A DNA stretch of 64,000 nucleotides, taken from Scylla paramamosain (taxonomy: Eukaryota; Arthropoda; Malacostraca; Decapoda; Portunidae). The DNA lies in the NCBI RefSeq assembly GCF_035594125.1, contig NC_087156.1:34294497-34358496 (forward strand), given 5' to 3'. Position 1 is the stretch's first letter. Each line of letters starts with the position of its first letter. The translations under genes and the position numbers were made by a program. Positions 38,735 to 54,798 of the stretch are shown in pieces. The notes under the pieces are model-generated. The model saw only the letters and a list, made by a program, of their open reading frames with translations, was not told where the DNA came from and ran no database searches.

Positions 38735-39210
38735 GCGAGGCCTTTCTACTAACCCGGAGTGACTTGCTTATTCGCTACACATAAGAGACAACAAAATCTT
38801 AATTTCGAACGGACTGAAAGAACCACGGTAAGATTAATTTTATTGCAATACTGGGAGGAGTTTTGTTTTTCCTGTGTGTTCCAAGAGATGGCGTGAACCA
38901 GAATATTTCCTCACTGGACTCGATCTCCACTCGTTTCCTTTCTCAGAATCAGAATATTACGTAGATTCGAGAAATGATAAAATGAAATCTTTCTCCTGAA
39001 CGTAAAACGATGAATAATGAGTACCACACTTTTCTCTGATATAAACTAAAAATAAGGAGTTTTCATCTCAAATCGGAAATAAAACAATTTAGTAAATTTC
39101 CTTGAATCGAGAAAACATGGAACTCTAAAAAAAAATAAAAATAAAAATAATTGTATCTTATGATCAAAACTGTTTTATAAGGATACTAAACTGAAGTAAG
39201 TTCTTTGATC
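38732..39210. other. Unassigned AT-rich DNA
   Basis: Weak similarity to the following array (TCAGAAT, TAAAACGATGAATAATGAG) suggests it may be the older edge of the same repeat. Confidence 0.4.
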
Positions 39211-39690
39211 TTTGTAGTTCAGAAGACCAAACTATAAGGAGCACAAATATTGAGAAAACGTAGGATTTTTTTTTTCTTTTCATCTTTGTAGTTGATAATT
39301 TCTTAATGTAAGAGACGCAGTGGGAAACCAAAGTATTCAAGTTGCTCTTTTTACCTTAGCGGTTCAGAGTACAACCTTTTTTTTTTTTTCTAAGCATGAA
39401 TATGGAGGAAATGAGGAAGAACAAAGTATTACTTATTCTTTTTATAGCTGAGAATGTCATAATGTAGGAAAAGTGGAAAAAAAATATAGAAAATTCGAGA
39501 TCTTAGCAGCTCAGAATTCCATAGCATAAGAAACAAGAAGAAAATATAATGTTTAAATATATGTAGTTCAGAATTTCATAATGTAAGACAAGTGTAGAGG
39601 AACGCGATAAGAAGAAGAACAAGGCAATCAAGTTATTTTATCTCAAAAATTATGATACCATGACGTAAGACGCACGAGTGACAGTCGTGC
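39211..39690. repeat. AT-rich degenerate tandem array, 59-87-bp units, about 7 copies
   Basis: A motif near GTAGTTCAGAATTTCATAAT followed by GTAAGACAAGTG recurs at about 39213, 39287, 39356, 39443, 39503, 39562 and 39634. Units differ by A/T run length and by substitutions. No frame is kept. Confidence 0.7.
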
Positions 39691-39942
39691 TGGTAATGCG
39701 GCACCAGGGATGATTACTGTGCCACGTGACTGTCTGAGTGGCCATTAATGCTGCGTAACTCTCCATCCCACTTATTGCATCCATTAAGATATTAACAATT
39801 ATCTATTAACTGGGAGTGGGCAGGGGAGAGGGAGACAAAGGGAGAGGGGGAAAGGGTGTGGTTGTTCGGCAAGGTGAAGGTGCCAGCAGACCATTAATGA
39901 CTTATCTGAGAATGTATACACGTTAATTGCTCTACTTGTAAT
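39691..39942. other. Unassigned DNA
   Basis: No recognisable feature. Confidence 0.4.
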
Positions 39943-40124
39943 GGCCGCCTTGGTACAGTGGAACAACGTGTGTTTTGTGGGCCGAGGGGTCCTCAAGCGC
40001 ACGGGGTCGAATCCTGGCCACTGTCCGAGGATAAGAAGGGCATCCACTTCGGGTAACGGTTCCCAAATAAAAAATCCAGAGTCCCTGCCCTGATAAACTA
40101 GAGAAAGCGGATATAAAAAAAAAT
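39943..40124 (+). mobile_element. tRNA-derived SINE
   Basis: The 5' part resembles a tRNA with internal RNA polymerase III promoter: box A-like TGGTACAGTGG (about 39950) and box B-like GGGTCGAATCC (40004-40014). A tRNA-unrelated body follows (GATAAGAAGGGCATCCACTT, TTCCCAAATAAAAAATCC) and ends in an A-rich tail at 40114-40123. TTGTAA occurs at both borders (39936-39941 and 40124-40129), a possible short target duplication. The tRNA part does not fold cleanly enough to be a functional tRNA. Confidence 0.72.
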
Positions 40125-40612
40125 TGTAACCTTATATGAAAATAGGAAACGCCAATAGAAGAAGAATTGGTGTGCCTGTGATGTGCGGGCGATAATCAAG
40201 ACTTGTTACCTCAACGCTTCACTGGAAATACATTGGAGTGATTTGGGTCAGTGTCTGGTATCTATGTAACCTGGTGAGTCCCGTGTGTTCGTTTCTTTGT
40301 CGGCACTTTGTCTTGCCTCAGGAGCGCAAGGCGGAGCACGAGGGTTAGGGAGTGCACCGCCGACACGTGTACCTCATGATGCACTGCAGTGTTATGCTTA
40401 CACCATCTTGCGTGTTTTTGTCAGCTGGCCGAGGAGTGTTTGGTGGGTATCATCATTGTTGTTGTTGTTATTATTACTTGCACTAGCTATAATAATTAGA
40501 TGTAATTGTAACAGCGAACGTGATGGTAGGAACAGCAGCAGCACAACACGCATTTAGTATTATTTTACCATCTGTGATTAGCAGAGACTGTAACAGAAGC
40601 CCAGAATAGTGT
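40125..40612. other. Unassigned DNA
   Basis: Short (GTT)n at 40458-40473; no gene recognised. Confidence 0.4.
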
Positions 40613-40930
40613 TTGCTTTGCCTTGCCTTGCCTTGCCCTGTGTTACTGTGCGTTGCTTTGCCTTGCCTTATCATTTCTTACCTTGTCTTTCTATGCATTG
40701 CCTTACCTTGTTTTACTATGACAGCCTATCATGCCTCACCATACTAAGTCTTGCCGCACCTTGCTGTTCCTTACCCTGCCTCGCCTTGTTTCTTCCTGCG
40801 TTACCGTGTCTTGCCTTACCGTGACTTCCCTGCCTTGCCCTATCCTTGTATGCCTCACTGTACTTCCTTCATTGTACCTCACTGTACCCTCTCGTCTCTT
40901 CGTGCCTTACTATTCCTTGCTAAACCCTGC
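40613..40930. repeat. Degenerate TGCCT pentanucleotide-derived array
   Basis: Starts with pure CCTTG/TGCCT repeats (40618-40640) and decays into 5- and 10-bp-phased variants (TTACC, TTGCC, CTCAC, CTGTACC) over 300 bp. Pro/Cys/Leu-rich frames through it are artefacts of the repeat. Confidence 0.78.
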
Positions 40931-41704
40931 CTTAGATGGATAGATACAGATAGATGTATAGTTTTATTAACTACAGATAATTTTCTGCTTAATAAGTACA
41001 TTACAATACTTTTTTCTCTCTCTCCAAATTAGTGACTATTGAAAGCTTTACAACAACCATTCATTTTAAAACCGCAAAATAAGAAGCACATGTTGTATAA
41101 AACTGATTTACACAATAAAAAAATAAAAAGAAAAGCTGACACAATAAAGATTTAATGCAACACACCCACTATAGTTCGCCTCTCCTCCCTCATTGCTTAA
41201 ATTTATCATAAGCTCAGCAGCGAATTAACCTAAAATTGAAAACCATAATATGAAAAAAAAAATAAATAAATTGATCCAGAAAGGTAAGGAATTTTAACAG
41301 CATAACAGAACCGCGAAAATGGAGAGAAATTTTCCATGTACATTTTTCATAACAGTGGAAGAATATGTGTAAGTGGCTTTCTATTTTTTTTTTTTTTTAT
41401 TTCAGTTGCTTTTGTATTCTCTCTTTCCTGGGGCTTTAAATGAATGTTTCCCGGGGCTTTAAATGAATGTCACCTAGATGCATCTGGTGAAAGGAAAATA
41501 TCGTGCGGAATGAAAAAAAATAATAAAGTTCTAATAAAAAATGTAAAGACGAGAGTGGCAGAAGCAAGGAAGACGAGGGGGCGATAGTGAGCAGAAGGAT
41601 GAGAGGGAGAAGGAGGAGGAGGAGGATGAGGAGAACTGGAGAAAGGGAGAAGGAGAGAGAGGGAACCAAGAGGATTATCGCGTGGGGGAATGAAAATGTT
41701 AGAG

Positions 41705-41708
<4 letters not shown>
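40931..41708. other. Unassigned AT-rich DNA
   Basis: Short GATA run near 40936-40957, T run at 41385-41399, a duplicated CCGGGGCTTTAAATGAATGT / TGGGGCTTTAAATGAATGT pair at 41431-41471, then purine-rich from 41560. Confidence 0.45.
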
Positions 41709-41770
<62 letters not shown>

Positions 41771-41937
41771 TATGTTATGGAGGCATACTGAGATGGGCTA
41801 AGGGAGAGAGAGGAAGAGAGGATGGGAGGGGGAGGTGCACGGGTGAGAGGGAGGGAGGGAGAGGGAAGCGTGAGAGGGGCCATAGTGAGGGTAGTGAGGG
41901 GTCGATGGGAAGGTTATGGCGCTATCAGACGGTGAAG

Positions 41938-42022
<85 letters not shown>
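41709..42022. repeat. Two (GA)n tracts in purine-rich DNA
   Basis: (GA)n at 41709-41766 and 41942-42022 separated by a GGGA/GAGG-rich purine segment. Confidence 0.92.
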
Positions 42023-42026
<4 letters not shown>

Positions 42027-42339
42027 ATGAAGGGTGAAGTGTGCTGGAATGTTTGGTAAAAGGAGAGGAAAAAGAGGAGGTGGCGAAGGAGGACGAGGAG
42101 AGGAGAGGAAATGAAAGGTTAGTAACGGAGAGACGAAGAGATGGAAGAGGAGGCGGAGAAAATGGAAGACGAGGAGAAAAAAAATGGAAAGAGGAGGAGG
42201 AGGAGAAGGAAGAAAATTATAAAAACTAAGAGAGAGGAGGAAGACGAATATAAAAGAATGAGCAAAATATAGACTCGTATCTAATTAGGTTTACCGGGAC
42301 CACAAAAATTACTATTCAATCTACAAATAAGGAATCACG

Positions 42340-42381
<42 letters not shown>

Positions 42382-42478
42382 ACTCTACCTACAGTCGCAA
42401 TAGCTTAAGTAGTTCCTGATTATATCCACGTGGTAAGTATAGGAGGAGGAGGAGGAGGAGGCGGAGGCGGCTGTATTT
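42023..42478. repeat. Purine-rich segment with (GA)n and (GGA)n
   Basis: GGA/GAA-rich to 42240, (GA)n at 42340-42378, (GGA)n at 42440-42471. Confidence 0.7.
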
Positions 42479-44122
42479 GGTAACGATAGTTCATTAATCA
42501 TTTACTGTTGGCCGTGACCTTATTACTGAAGTCGGAAGTAATGATATAAAACCTCTGGGCGCGTGGTGGAGGCGAGGGGGATGGGGACAAAGGGAAACTG
42601 AACCACAAAGTTTCGGGTTTTTGGGGGTTTGGGAGCAGAAAGGAAAAAGGAAACAGGAAATTATTGTGTTAAACTTAATTCTCTATACTTCGATCCCAGC
42701 CCCTTCCTCTTTCATAATGACTTGCGGCTTGTAGACCAGCTTGAGTTAGAATTTCCTGGTCTGGAAAGCCCTTAGACAAAAATATGTAAATAAAAAGGAG
42801 AAACCTAAAAGAAAAAATATGTAAAGAAAAAAAAAACGAAAACTTAAGACGATAGTATTGTTGCTTATAGAAAAGTTACCGGAATTAAAAAAAAAAAAAC
42901 TTTACTGCCGCAAAAGTCATCTTGTATGTTCAGTTGTGATTTTAGGGTACATAAATAAATGTCTTTTACTTTTCCAAATAAAATGGCGAGAGTTGTCAAA
43001 ACTTCCCCATAGATTTTCAGTTTCCTTAATCAGGATTCAGATTTTACATGATGATGATGATGATAAATAATAATAATAATAATAATAATATAAATCACGA
43101 TGAATTCGAAAAATGAAATTAATAAAATAAAATTGAGTGAAAAATATTTGTGCGATACGAAAGAACCAGTGATTACGCAACACAAATAAAAACAATAAAG
43201 AAAAAATAAATAAAAAAAACAGCAAGTCCAATAAAAATGCCTGTGACATCGCAGGATCAGCCCGTAGACAAAAGGGTAAAAATGTATTGCCCCAAAACTC
43301 CTGCCTCCAAAAAAAAAAAAAAACATCAGACGGGGCGGCGCTGGAAAAGTTGCCGGAACTAAAGAGAACTGACTGCCCAAACCTTTCTCCCGTAAATTCA
43401 GTCGAGATTTTAACTTTCACTGCGATATGGCGCAATGCACAAGACTAAAGGCAAAGTATAAAATCTTTCAGAGCATCAACAAGAAAGAAAATGGGACGAA
43501 AAGAGTAGTTATCCAATGTTTAGCCAGTATAATGCCCAGAACAATTAAAAAATGCCTCAGAGTGGTTTATAATTAAGGAAACAGGTCAAATGGCACTGAG
43601 GTAGGAAAGGTGGGAAAAAAAATTGCTCTTGGGACTGTAAAGCACTGTAAAGCACACGACACTGGACAAGTTACTGGGCTGCTCTACCGCCGCCTTGCTC
43701 CCCTTCCTTGTGACTTGTCTAGTGATGTATTCTTTGCCCTCACTATCGGGGAAGTTATGATCATAAGTTCCTCTTAACATCCTGGACTACTGTATGTGCT
43801 TTTGTACTTAATCTTCTCTGACCACAACTTCTCCGTCTTGTTTTTTTTTTTTTTTTTGTGTGTTTTTCTTATCTTTTACTTTATCTTCTTTTACTGTATA
43901 CATTATTTTTTCTATTTATTTATTTTTTTTTTTTTTTTGCAGGGCACTTTTCATTAAATTCAGTGTCTCACTAAAGAACAGCCTCTCAACATTTTTACAA
44001 CTTTAATTTTCGGCTAATATATACTCTTGTCCTTCACTCCTCACTGCCCACTTCATCAATGCTAAAGTTAACCCGTGTATCTTCACTCATTTATTCCTCT
44101 TTGCTCATTGCTCCATTCCGCC

Positions 44123-44126
<4 letters not shown>
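42479..44126. other. Unassigned AT-rich DNA
   Basis: (AAT)n at 43053-43090; A runs at 42828-42840, 42887-42899 and 43308-43323; T runs at 43841-43857 and 43924-43939. No coding exon or known element was found. Confidence 0.5.

Positions 44127-44188
<62 letters not shown>
44127..44188. repeat. (CT)n microsatellite
   Basis: About 31 CT units. Confidence 0.96.
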
Positions 44189-44193
<5 letters not shown>

Positions 44194-44745
44194 CCACTTG
44201 AAATGGTTCGTAGGGGTCGTGTGGAGGATTAAGGCAGCTCCATAACAACACTGGGCAAGCGCTCCGATTTCATTATGGCGTTGAATGTTACAAGGGAGGA
44301 GGAGGAAGAGAGCGCACATACGCGGTGCACATTCTGAAACCTACAGGGTCACATACCCTGCATACCTCCTTCAGCACCATGCTGTGATATGAAACATGAC
44401 CTTAATATTTACGCAGAAAGCGTGGTGAAGCTAAAGAAATAAAACTGTTCCAGCTTATTTTACCAGATCTATCTTGAAATCTAATCCGCTTAACCCAATA
44501 TCCTCATTTTCTTTTCGAAACTTGCGGAAATCTGTTGAAAATTAATGTTTTTGCAGACACACAGATGGACGGACACGGAGAAACACGAGTAATGATACAA
44601 CTTCAGACAGCTTCTCTTAGTGGGGGCCATTATAACACTGAGGGCCAAGAGTCGCAGCAGAGAAGGCGAGTCGCTAATGGAGGAGTTGATAATGGAAGGT
44701 CATTGTTTGTATTTAGCCGCCACGCGAGTAATGGTTTGGTCTGCA
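44189..44745. other. Unassigned DNA
   Basis: Mixed composition. The frame at 44535-44783 has no family resemblance. Confidence 0.4.
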
Positions 44746-45015
44746 GGGAGGCACGAGGCGGTGAAGTGAAGATGAGAGGTTAGATAAATGATGGATGGGT
44801 ACGGGGGGATATGCGAGTCGGTAGTCTAGGAGGTGGAAAGCAAAGAGAGAGGAGAAATAGTGGGTCGGAAAACGAGAAGGTGGTGGGTATTGTGGATGAT
44901 GGAAAACAGATAGAGGAAGAATAGAGGGTAGGGGAAGATAAATGGTAGGTAGTGTAGGTGGAAGAAAGCAGAGAGAGTGGAGCAGTAGTGGGTTGGAAAT
45001 GGAGAACATTGCGGT
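44746..45015. repeat. Purine-rich minisatellite, about 64-bp unit
   Basis: GGTAGTCTAGGAGGTGGAAA at 44820 and GGTAGTGTAGGTGGAAGAAA at 44948 are 128 bp apart, with an intermediate diverged unit near 44886. Each unit carries GGAGNANTAGTGGGT/TGGAAA. Confidence 0.65.
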
Positions 45016-45864
<849 letters not shown>

Positions 45865-46009
45865 TTCCCCCAGTTTCTCATCATTGTTATTAGATCATTG
45901 GTATTAAATTTGGTCCTTCATTTATTGTCTCTGTCCTGTTGCATTCTCTCTCCTATTATCTCTTCCTTCCCTTGATCCCTCTTACCTTCTCTTGTTCTCT
46001 TGTTCACGT

Positions 46010-46345
46010 TTCTCTCCTGTCGTCCTTTCCCTGCCTTTATTGTTTTATTTTTTCCTTGAGCACTTCCTTTATCGTCCTTCCCCTGTCCTCTCTTTTCTTT
46101 ATTTTCCCCTTAGGCTCAGTACCTCATTACTGCCGTTCCTTTTCCACACACCTACTCTCCTGTCCACCTCTTTCCTGTCATCCTTTTTCTCTACTTTCGT
46201 TACTTTTTCCCCTTGGTACCTTACTTCTGTCCTTTTTCCACCCCTCCTGCTTTCCTGTCTACCTCTCTCCTGTCATGCTTTTCCTGCCCTCTCGTTGCTT
46301 TTTCCCCTTAGCACTTCATTTTTGTCGCCCCTTTTCCACTAACAG
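46010..46345. repeat. Pyrimidine-rich minisatellite, about 68-97-bp unit
   Basis: The order TCCTGTCATCCTTTT, CTTTTTCCCCTTAGCAC, TTCATTTCTGTC, TTTTCCAC recurs with unit starts near 46016, 46084, 46174 and 46271. It explains the long Leu/Ser/Pro/Phe frames here. Confidence 0.72.
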
Positions 46346-47333
46346 CATGCCTTCCTGCTCACGCCTCCATGTTGTGCCTCCCATCTACTCTCCCTGGCTC
46401 ATTCCTGCTCACTCCTCTCCTCTCTCTCTTCTTCCTCACGCCTACGTGTTGCCGTCTCCCTTTTCTCCCCTCTCCCAACCGGCCACGTTACCCTCTCTGG
46501 CACCTCTGGCTAATTTACTAAAAGGGAAATACCATGCCGCTGATTAACTCTGAGTGGCCGTGGCCGAGGGTGACCAGCTAGCGTTGATTAATGGGATTTG
46601 GACATCGATTTGTGCCCCGACGAGTGGCTCTTGTGGGTCTGCGGGGACATAGGGGACCGAACGGCGCGTGGGCGTGTGTGGAGTGGTAATTTGGTGGTTT
46701 GGTGAGCTAATTACGTATTTATGCTGTTTTTTTTTTGTTTTTTTTTTCATGGGGAGTTTTGTGAGTTCATTTTTGGTGGGGTGTGTGTGTGTGGGTTAGG
46801 GTGGGTCTCTGGTTTGAAATGGTAGGGTTGTTGTTTTCGTTGTTGTTGTTGTTGGTGGTGGTGGTGGTGATGGTGATGGTGATGGCAGTGCTGTTTTTGT
46901 TTTTGTGTTTATTATTGTTTCTTTTTGGTAATTATTTCTTCGTTTTTGTTTTTATTTTATTAACGAGATTTTTTTTTTTTTTTTTTTCGTTCTGGTCGCG
47001 TGCTGCATCAAGGATGGCTGTAAAAAGGTTGTGCTACTGCTGCCCTGTTCATGAAGTCATTTCGTGTTTTCTCTCCACTGGTCGGGTGCAGACGCCTATA
47101 GCAGACAGACCTTCCTTAGGGTTTACTGGTCATGTTTTTTCTCCAGCCGTGACCTTGGCCATCCCTTAATCACACAGACGAGGGGCTGCTGGCCGGCCCC
47201 TCTCACGACTCATGATTATTCCTGACATGCTCCCTGTTACCACCAGCCAAAGACATGACACTGCAGTGCATCGCGGCTCCTTGTTTTCTCTGCCTCAGCT
47301 TCAACGTTGGCCTTTCCCTCTGGCCGCTCTCAT

Positions 47334-47336
<3 letters not shown>
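46346..47336. other. Unassigned DNA with GTT/GGT run
   Basis: Pyrimidine-rich to 46500, T runs at 46728-46747 and 46970-46987, (GTT)n then (GGT/GAT)n at 46834-46884. No gene is recognised. Confidence 0.5.

Positions 47337-47381
<45 letters not shown>
47337..47381. repeat. (CT)n microsatellite
   Basis: About 22 CT units. Confidence 0.95.
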
Positions 47382-47384
<3 letters not shown>

Positions 47385-48342
47385 AGCGGTAATCCCTTTT
47401 CTACCTCACTGATTCAATTTTCCTGTGTCACAGTACCTTCACCATCCTCCCGTGACCTCTCGTACCGCTTACCCCTCAGCAGCCTCTCCTCCCTCTCCTC
47501 TCCTCGCCCTCCTGCCAGCATCGCCCTCCCACCGCTCTGTGGCCACCCTCCTATCCTCGTTATAAAACAGGCAACGGTTGCATAATTCATTGATTATCTG
47601 GTATGAACTATTAGCTGGAGTCGATAATCAATCCCAAGTCATTATAGGGACTTTGCCTTGCGCGGCGTCACCCAGCCATTGCTGATGCCACGAGGAGGCT
47701 GAAGTAGCCACCTGATTGCCTCTTCTTTTACAGCCAATCGGTGAATCTCCGTGTACCAACATTAGCTCGCCACCACGGGAGTCACTGCACTGGTTTGTTT
47801 GACTCGCCAAGACCGGGATGCAGGTGGTTCGCCCAGTCTAATATTGGCTCATACATTAGCCTAATATGATTACCTTTAACTTGCGAAATTTGAACCTCCT
47901 TTATTAAAAGTATGACGGGGGGAAATGATCCAAACAGTACACTGAGTTTTACCTCTATAGAGCTCGTTTGGAAGAAACACTTCTTACGTCATAACTATCT
48001 CCAGTTGGCGTTCTGGTAGCCTTGCATTGGCAATCTATTTCGCCCTAAAGTTGCCGCATCATCCTCTCTCACTTTTTATCCACGAGAACCACAAATATTT
48101 CCACTACGTACAATTGCTGTGAGACAAAATTTACTCTCCTCCAGCGAAGCAATTCCTAAAGTCTTGAGGTTGCTCTCTCTGCGGTATTGATGTAAAAAGT
48201 CAACAACCTTATGCGGCGGAAGTTTCCAGCACAGTATTTAATCTTTCCTGGATGTAATGAAACCGTCACCTGCCTTCCTCCCCTCCCCCCGCCTTTATGC
48301 AGAATAAGCCTAACAACGAAAAAGCACCAGCCCTGCCAACCT
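47382..48342. other. Unassigned DNA with a 10-bp inverted repeat
   Basis: ATTGATTATC (47589-47598) and GATAATCAAT (47623-47632) are perfectly complementary, 24 bp apart. A minus-strand frame at 47628-47810 has an even codon mix but no family. The rest is non-repetitive. Confidence 0.4.
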
Positions 48343-48563
48343 GGACCCCATATTCTGAAACATTTCTGGTCGCACCTCCACTGCTTTCTCAAGGCTTTAG
48401 TTTAAGTGACACGGGTTTTTAAGAGAGTTTCCATGGTTCTATTGAGAGATTAACATTTCTGAATAATTAACATGAGAAACACTCTTGAGAACACTGCTAA
48501 TCGTCTCTGTGGCCTTTGGAAATAGTCGTGGTGAGAGAGCAAAGCGTTTCTGAATACGGGCCC
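48343..48563 (+). mobile_element. MITE-like element, copy 5 (+)
   Basis: Start GGACCCCATATTCTGAAAC and end GTTTCTGAATACGGGCCC are inverted versions of one another. Inside are CAAGGCTTTAGTTTAAGTGA, GAAACACTCTTGAGAACACT, CTAATCGTCTCTGTGGCCTT and GGAAATAGTCGTGGTGAGAG. It is one of the best-preserved copies and gives the clearest view of the terminal sequence GG(R)CCC-TATTC-GAAAC. Confidence 0.8.
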
Positions 48564-49135
48564 TGAAGCCTGTCCCCTCTCTAGCCCGGCACCGCGCTGG
48601 GCCTCCACGAGAAACATTTAAGTAGCTGGCTGCGACAAGGGGCCTAGCGCCAACCACCGTGAAATGGAGTTAATAATGTATTCTGTTCTATAATTTCCAC
48701 TACATCTTAGAAACAATATTGATGTGATCGTATGTCTATTGTGCGTGCAGCTAACGTTCATTAATCGTAGTAGTGTATACCTCATCAACCATGCTATCGC
48801 CATCACTATCTCATTCAGTAAATATCAGATGTTTGAAGAGGCAACAGTTGATAATGATGGTTAATTCTAACGCAAAAAATTAGTATACGCTATTCTTATT
48901 AAAAGCTACAAAAAAAAAAAAAATCGGTGTTACAGGCATGAAAGTTTCCATAAGTGACAATAAAAAAAAAAAAAAAACTTCATTGCGAGGGGCACGTTAA
49001 ATTTTCTCAGTCAGCACGTGGCACACCAGCCAGCCCAAGCTGTCGTATGGCAACTGCTATTGCCAATATCCACATGTTTTGTGTTAAGTTATTATAGGAA
49101 GCAATGTTATTAAGGTACAATTAGTACTTATCTAT

Positions 49136-49139
<4 letters not shown>
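48564..49139. other. Unassigned DNA
   Basis: Two A runs (48911-48923 and 48963-48978) about 50 bp apart. No gene or element was recognised. Confidence 0.4.

Positions 49140-49201
<62 letters not shown>
49140..49201. repeat. (GA)n microsatellite
   Basis: About 30 GA units followed by a G run. Confidence 0.95.
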
Positions 49202-50459
<1,258 letters not shown>

Positions 50460-50735
50460 TTCTTTTTTTAACTTGTTTTTTTCTTACCTCCTACATTTTC
50501 AGTGAGTCTAATACGTCTCTTCTTTCCAGCCTGGTGCTCTGGATGTGCTTCATTTGAAACGTCAAGTCTCAGAACTCTTGAAATTAACGTCACTTTGGAC
50601 CCGATAAAGTTCCCCCGGCACACTGCATCGCGGTGGTCGAAATTGCATTGAAATGGTAACTTATCGTAATTTCCCGAAGGAGACGCGGTTGTGAGCTTCA
50701 TTGGCTGTACGTCCTGAGTGTTTTTGTTTCACTGA

Positions 50736-50736
<1 letters not shown>
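50460..50736. other. Unassigned DNA
   Basis: Mixed composition. The minus-strand frame at 50468-50701 has no recognisable family. Confidence 0.4.
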
Positions 50737-51050
<314 letters not shown>

Positions 51051-51289
51051 AGTTTCATTCATAATCTACAAATTGTCGTCGCTTCCATTATTAACTTTGC
51101 CAGGAAACCGCCATGTTATGACAATACGAATTATTTTACCCTTCATTTCTACTTAAAATAGTGCTATTGTATTCAAATAAATCCTCAACCTCAACTGTTG
51201 GTGTATTGTCACCCAATAAATTGCCCTATTTTTAGATGAACCGTAATTTGGTATTATTATTATCACCTGCATCGTTACCATTATTCACT

Positions 51290-51750
51290 GTAACAGGTAT
51301 TCACAAATTATATCTAATCCAAATTATATAATATTTCGGCATTGTCCATTTTCGGATACGTTTTTTTGCATTTACCCACGGTAACTAACAACACCCATTC
51401 AATTTACTTTATTGCAACACCATCTATTTTCGTTTAGTCTTTTCTTTCTATCTCAAGGTAACTAACACCCATTCTGTTTACTTTATTTCAACGACATCTG
51501 TTTTTGTCTAATCTTTTTCTTTTATTGCTAGGTAACTAACAACACCTATCCAATTTATTTTATTTCAACACCGTCTATTTTCTAGCCTTTCTATCTCAAG
51601 GTAAGAAGCAACACCCATTCTTTACTTCGACACCATCTATTTTCGTGTAGTCTTTTCCTTTTGATTGCAAGGTAACCAGCAACAGCTATTCAGTTTATAT
51701 AGTATTTCAGCACCATCTGTTTTCGTGTACTACTCTTTCCCTTCTATCCC
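51290..51750. repeat. Tandem array, about 65-85-bp unit, six copies
   Basis: Each unit has GGTAACTAACAACACCCATT, CAATTTACTTTATTTCAACA, CCATCTATTTTCGT and a CTTTTCTTT/ATCTCAA tail. Starts are near 51290 (diverged), 51380, 51460, 51530, 51598 and 51671. GGTAACTAAC at the unit start contains a donor-like GGTAA but no exon structure follows. Confidence 0.8.
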
Positions 51751-52585
51751 ATTACCCCAGTGACAGTTGCTAATTTAGTTTCTTCCCTCCCGTGCGGTCT
51801 TGTCCTTCCTCACGGCCCCCGGGGAAACGAGGCGAGGCGAGGGTGAGTGAGGCTGGGTGAGGTGAGAGGCAATGTAGGAAGGCAGTGGCGGGGCTTGACT
51901 TGGACTGTGGTGGAAGAAAAGTGTGTAGGAGCAGGTTGAGTGAGGGTCAGGGAGAGAGAATTTGGAGATGGAGGGCATGGTGAAGGATAATTAATGGAAG
52001 GTTAAGGATGGGACAGAATAAGAGGGAGATCTATGGGCGGCAGGATATGAGCAGGGATTGGCTGGGCAAGAGGAAGATCAGTGGATGTAAGAATGAGGAC
52101 AGTTGAGGATCAAAAGAAGATCCAGAAACCGGAAATTAAATTGATGTAGCTGAGAAATATCAATAGTTAACCTGGCCTAATTTTTCCCCTACTGTCACAA
52201 ATTGTTTGTTACTTAAGATACCTCCATCATGACTATCTTAACTTCTGCTCAGCACTAACATCCTCGTAAGGACCAACCGCTGTTTGTTCCTTTGCGTTCC
52301 TTTGTGCCAAGCTGGTTAAGAGGATATCTATCAGTTTTCCTTTACACATGCTATTTAGTATATATATTACATAACCATTAATACCGTTTACTGCAAGCCG
52401 TGTAGTCACAGAGGCTGGCGCTGTGAAGGCTGTGCATGCCGTGTGTCACTCTTCGTCTCCATCACCGCGGACTGCAAGAATGGTCACCGCGGTTCATCTT
52501 TGTTTGCAAGACTTTGAAAATAATGTTTCTTTTCTCTTCGCTTGGAGTTGCAAAGTATTCTTTCTGTCGCATATTGCTTCTTTTG

Positions 52586-52587
<2 letters not shown>
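51751..52587. other. Unassigned DNA
   Basis: GC-richer at 51800-51900 and otherwise mixed. No gene was recognised. Confidence 0.4.

Positions 52588-52671
<84 letters not shown>
52588..52671. repeat. (TA)n microsatellite, left flank of Penelope-like remnant
   Basis: About 42 TA units immediately upstream of the GIY-YIG-like coding remnant. Confidence 0.96.
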
Positions 52672-54750
<2,079 letters not shown>

Positions 54751-54798
54751 TCGTGTGTGTGTGTGTGTGTGTTAAACACACACACACACACACACACT
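54751..54798. repeat. (TG)n/(CA)n palindrome
   Basis: GT repeats to 54772 meet AC repeats from 54776 around TTAAA, giving 21-bp complementary arms centred on A54774. Confidence 0.92.

Noticed and set aside
39943..40020. Functional tRNA gene
   Set aside because: Box A and B are present but acceptor and anticodon stems do not pair well, and a SINE body with A tail follows.
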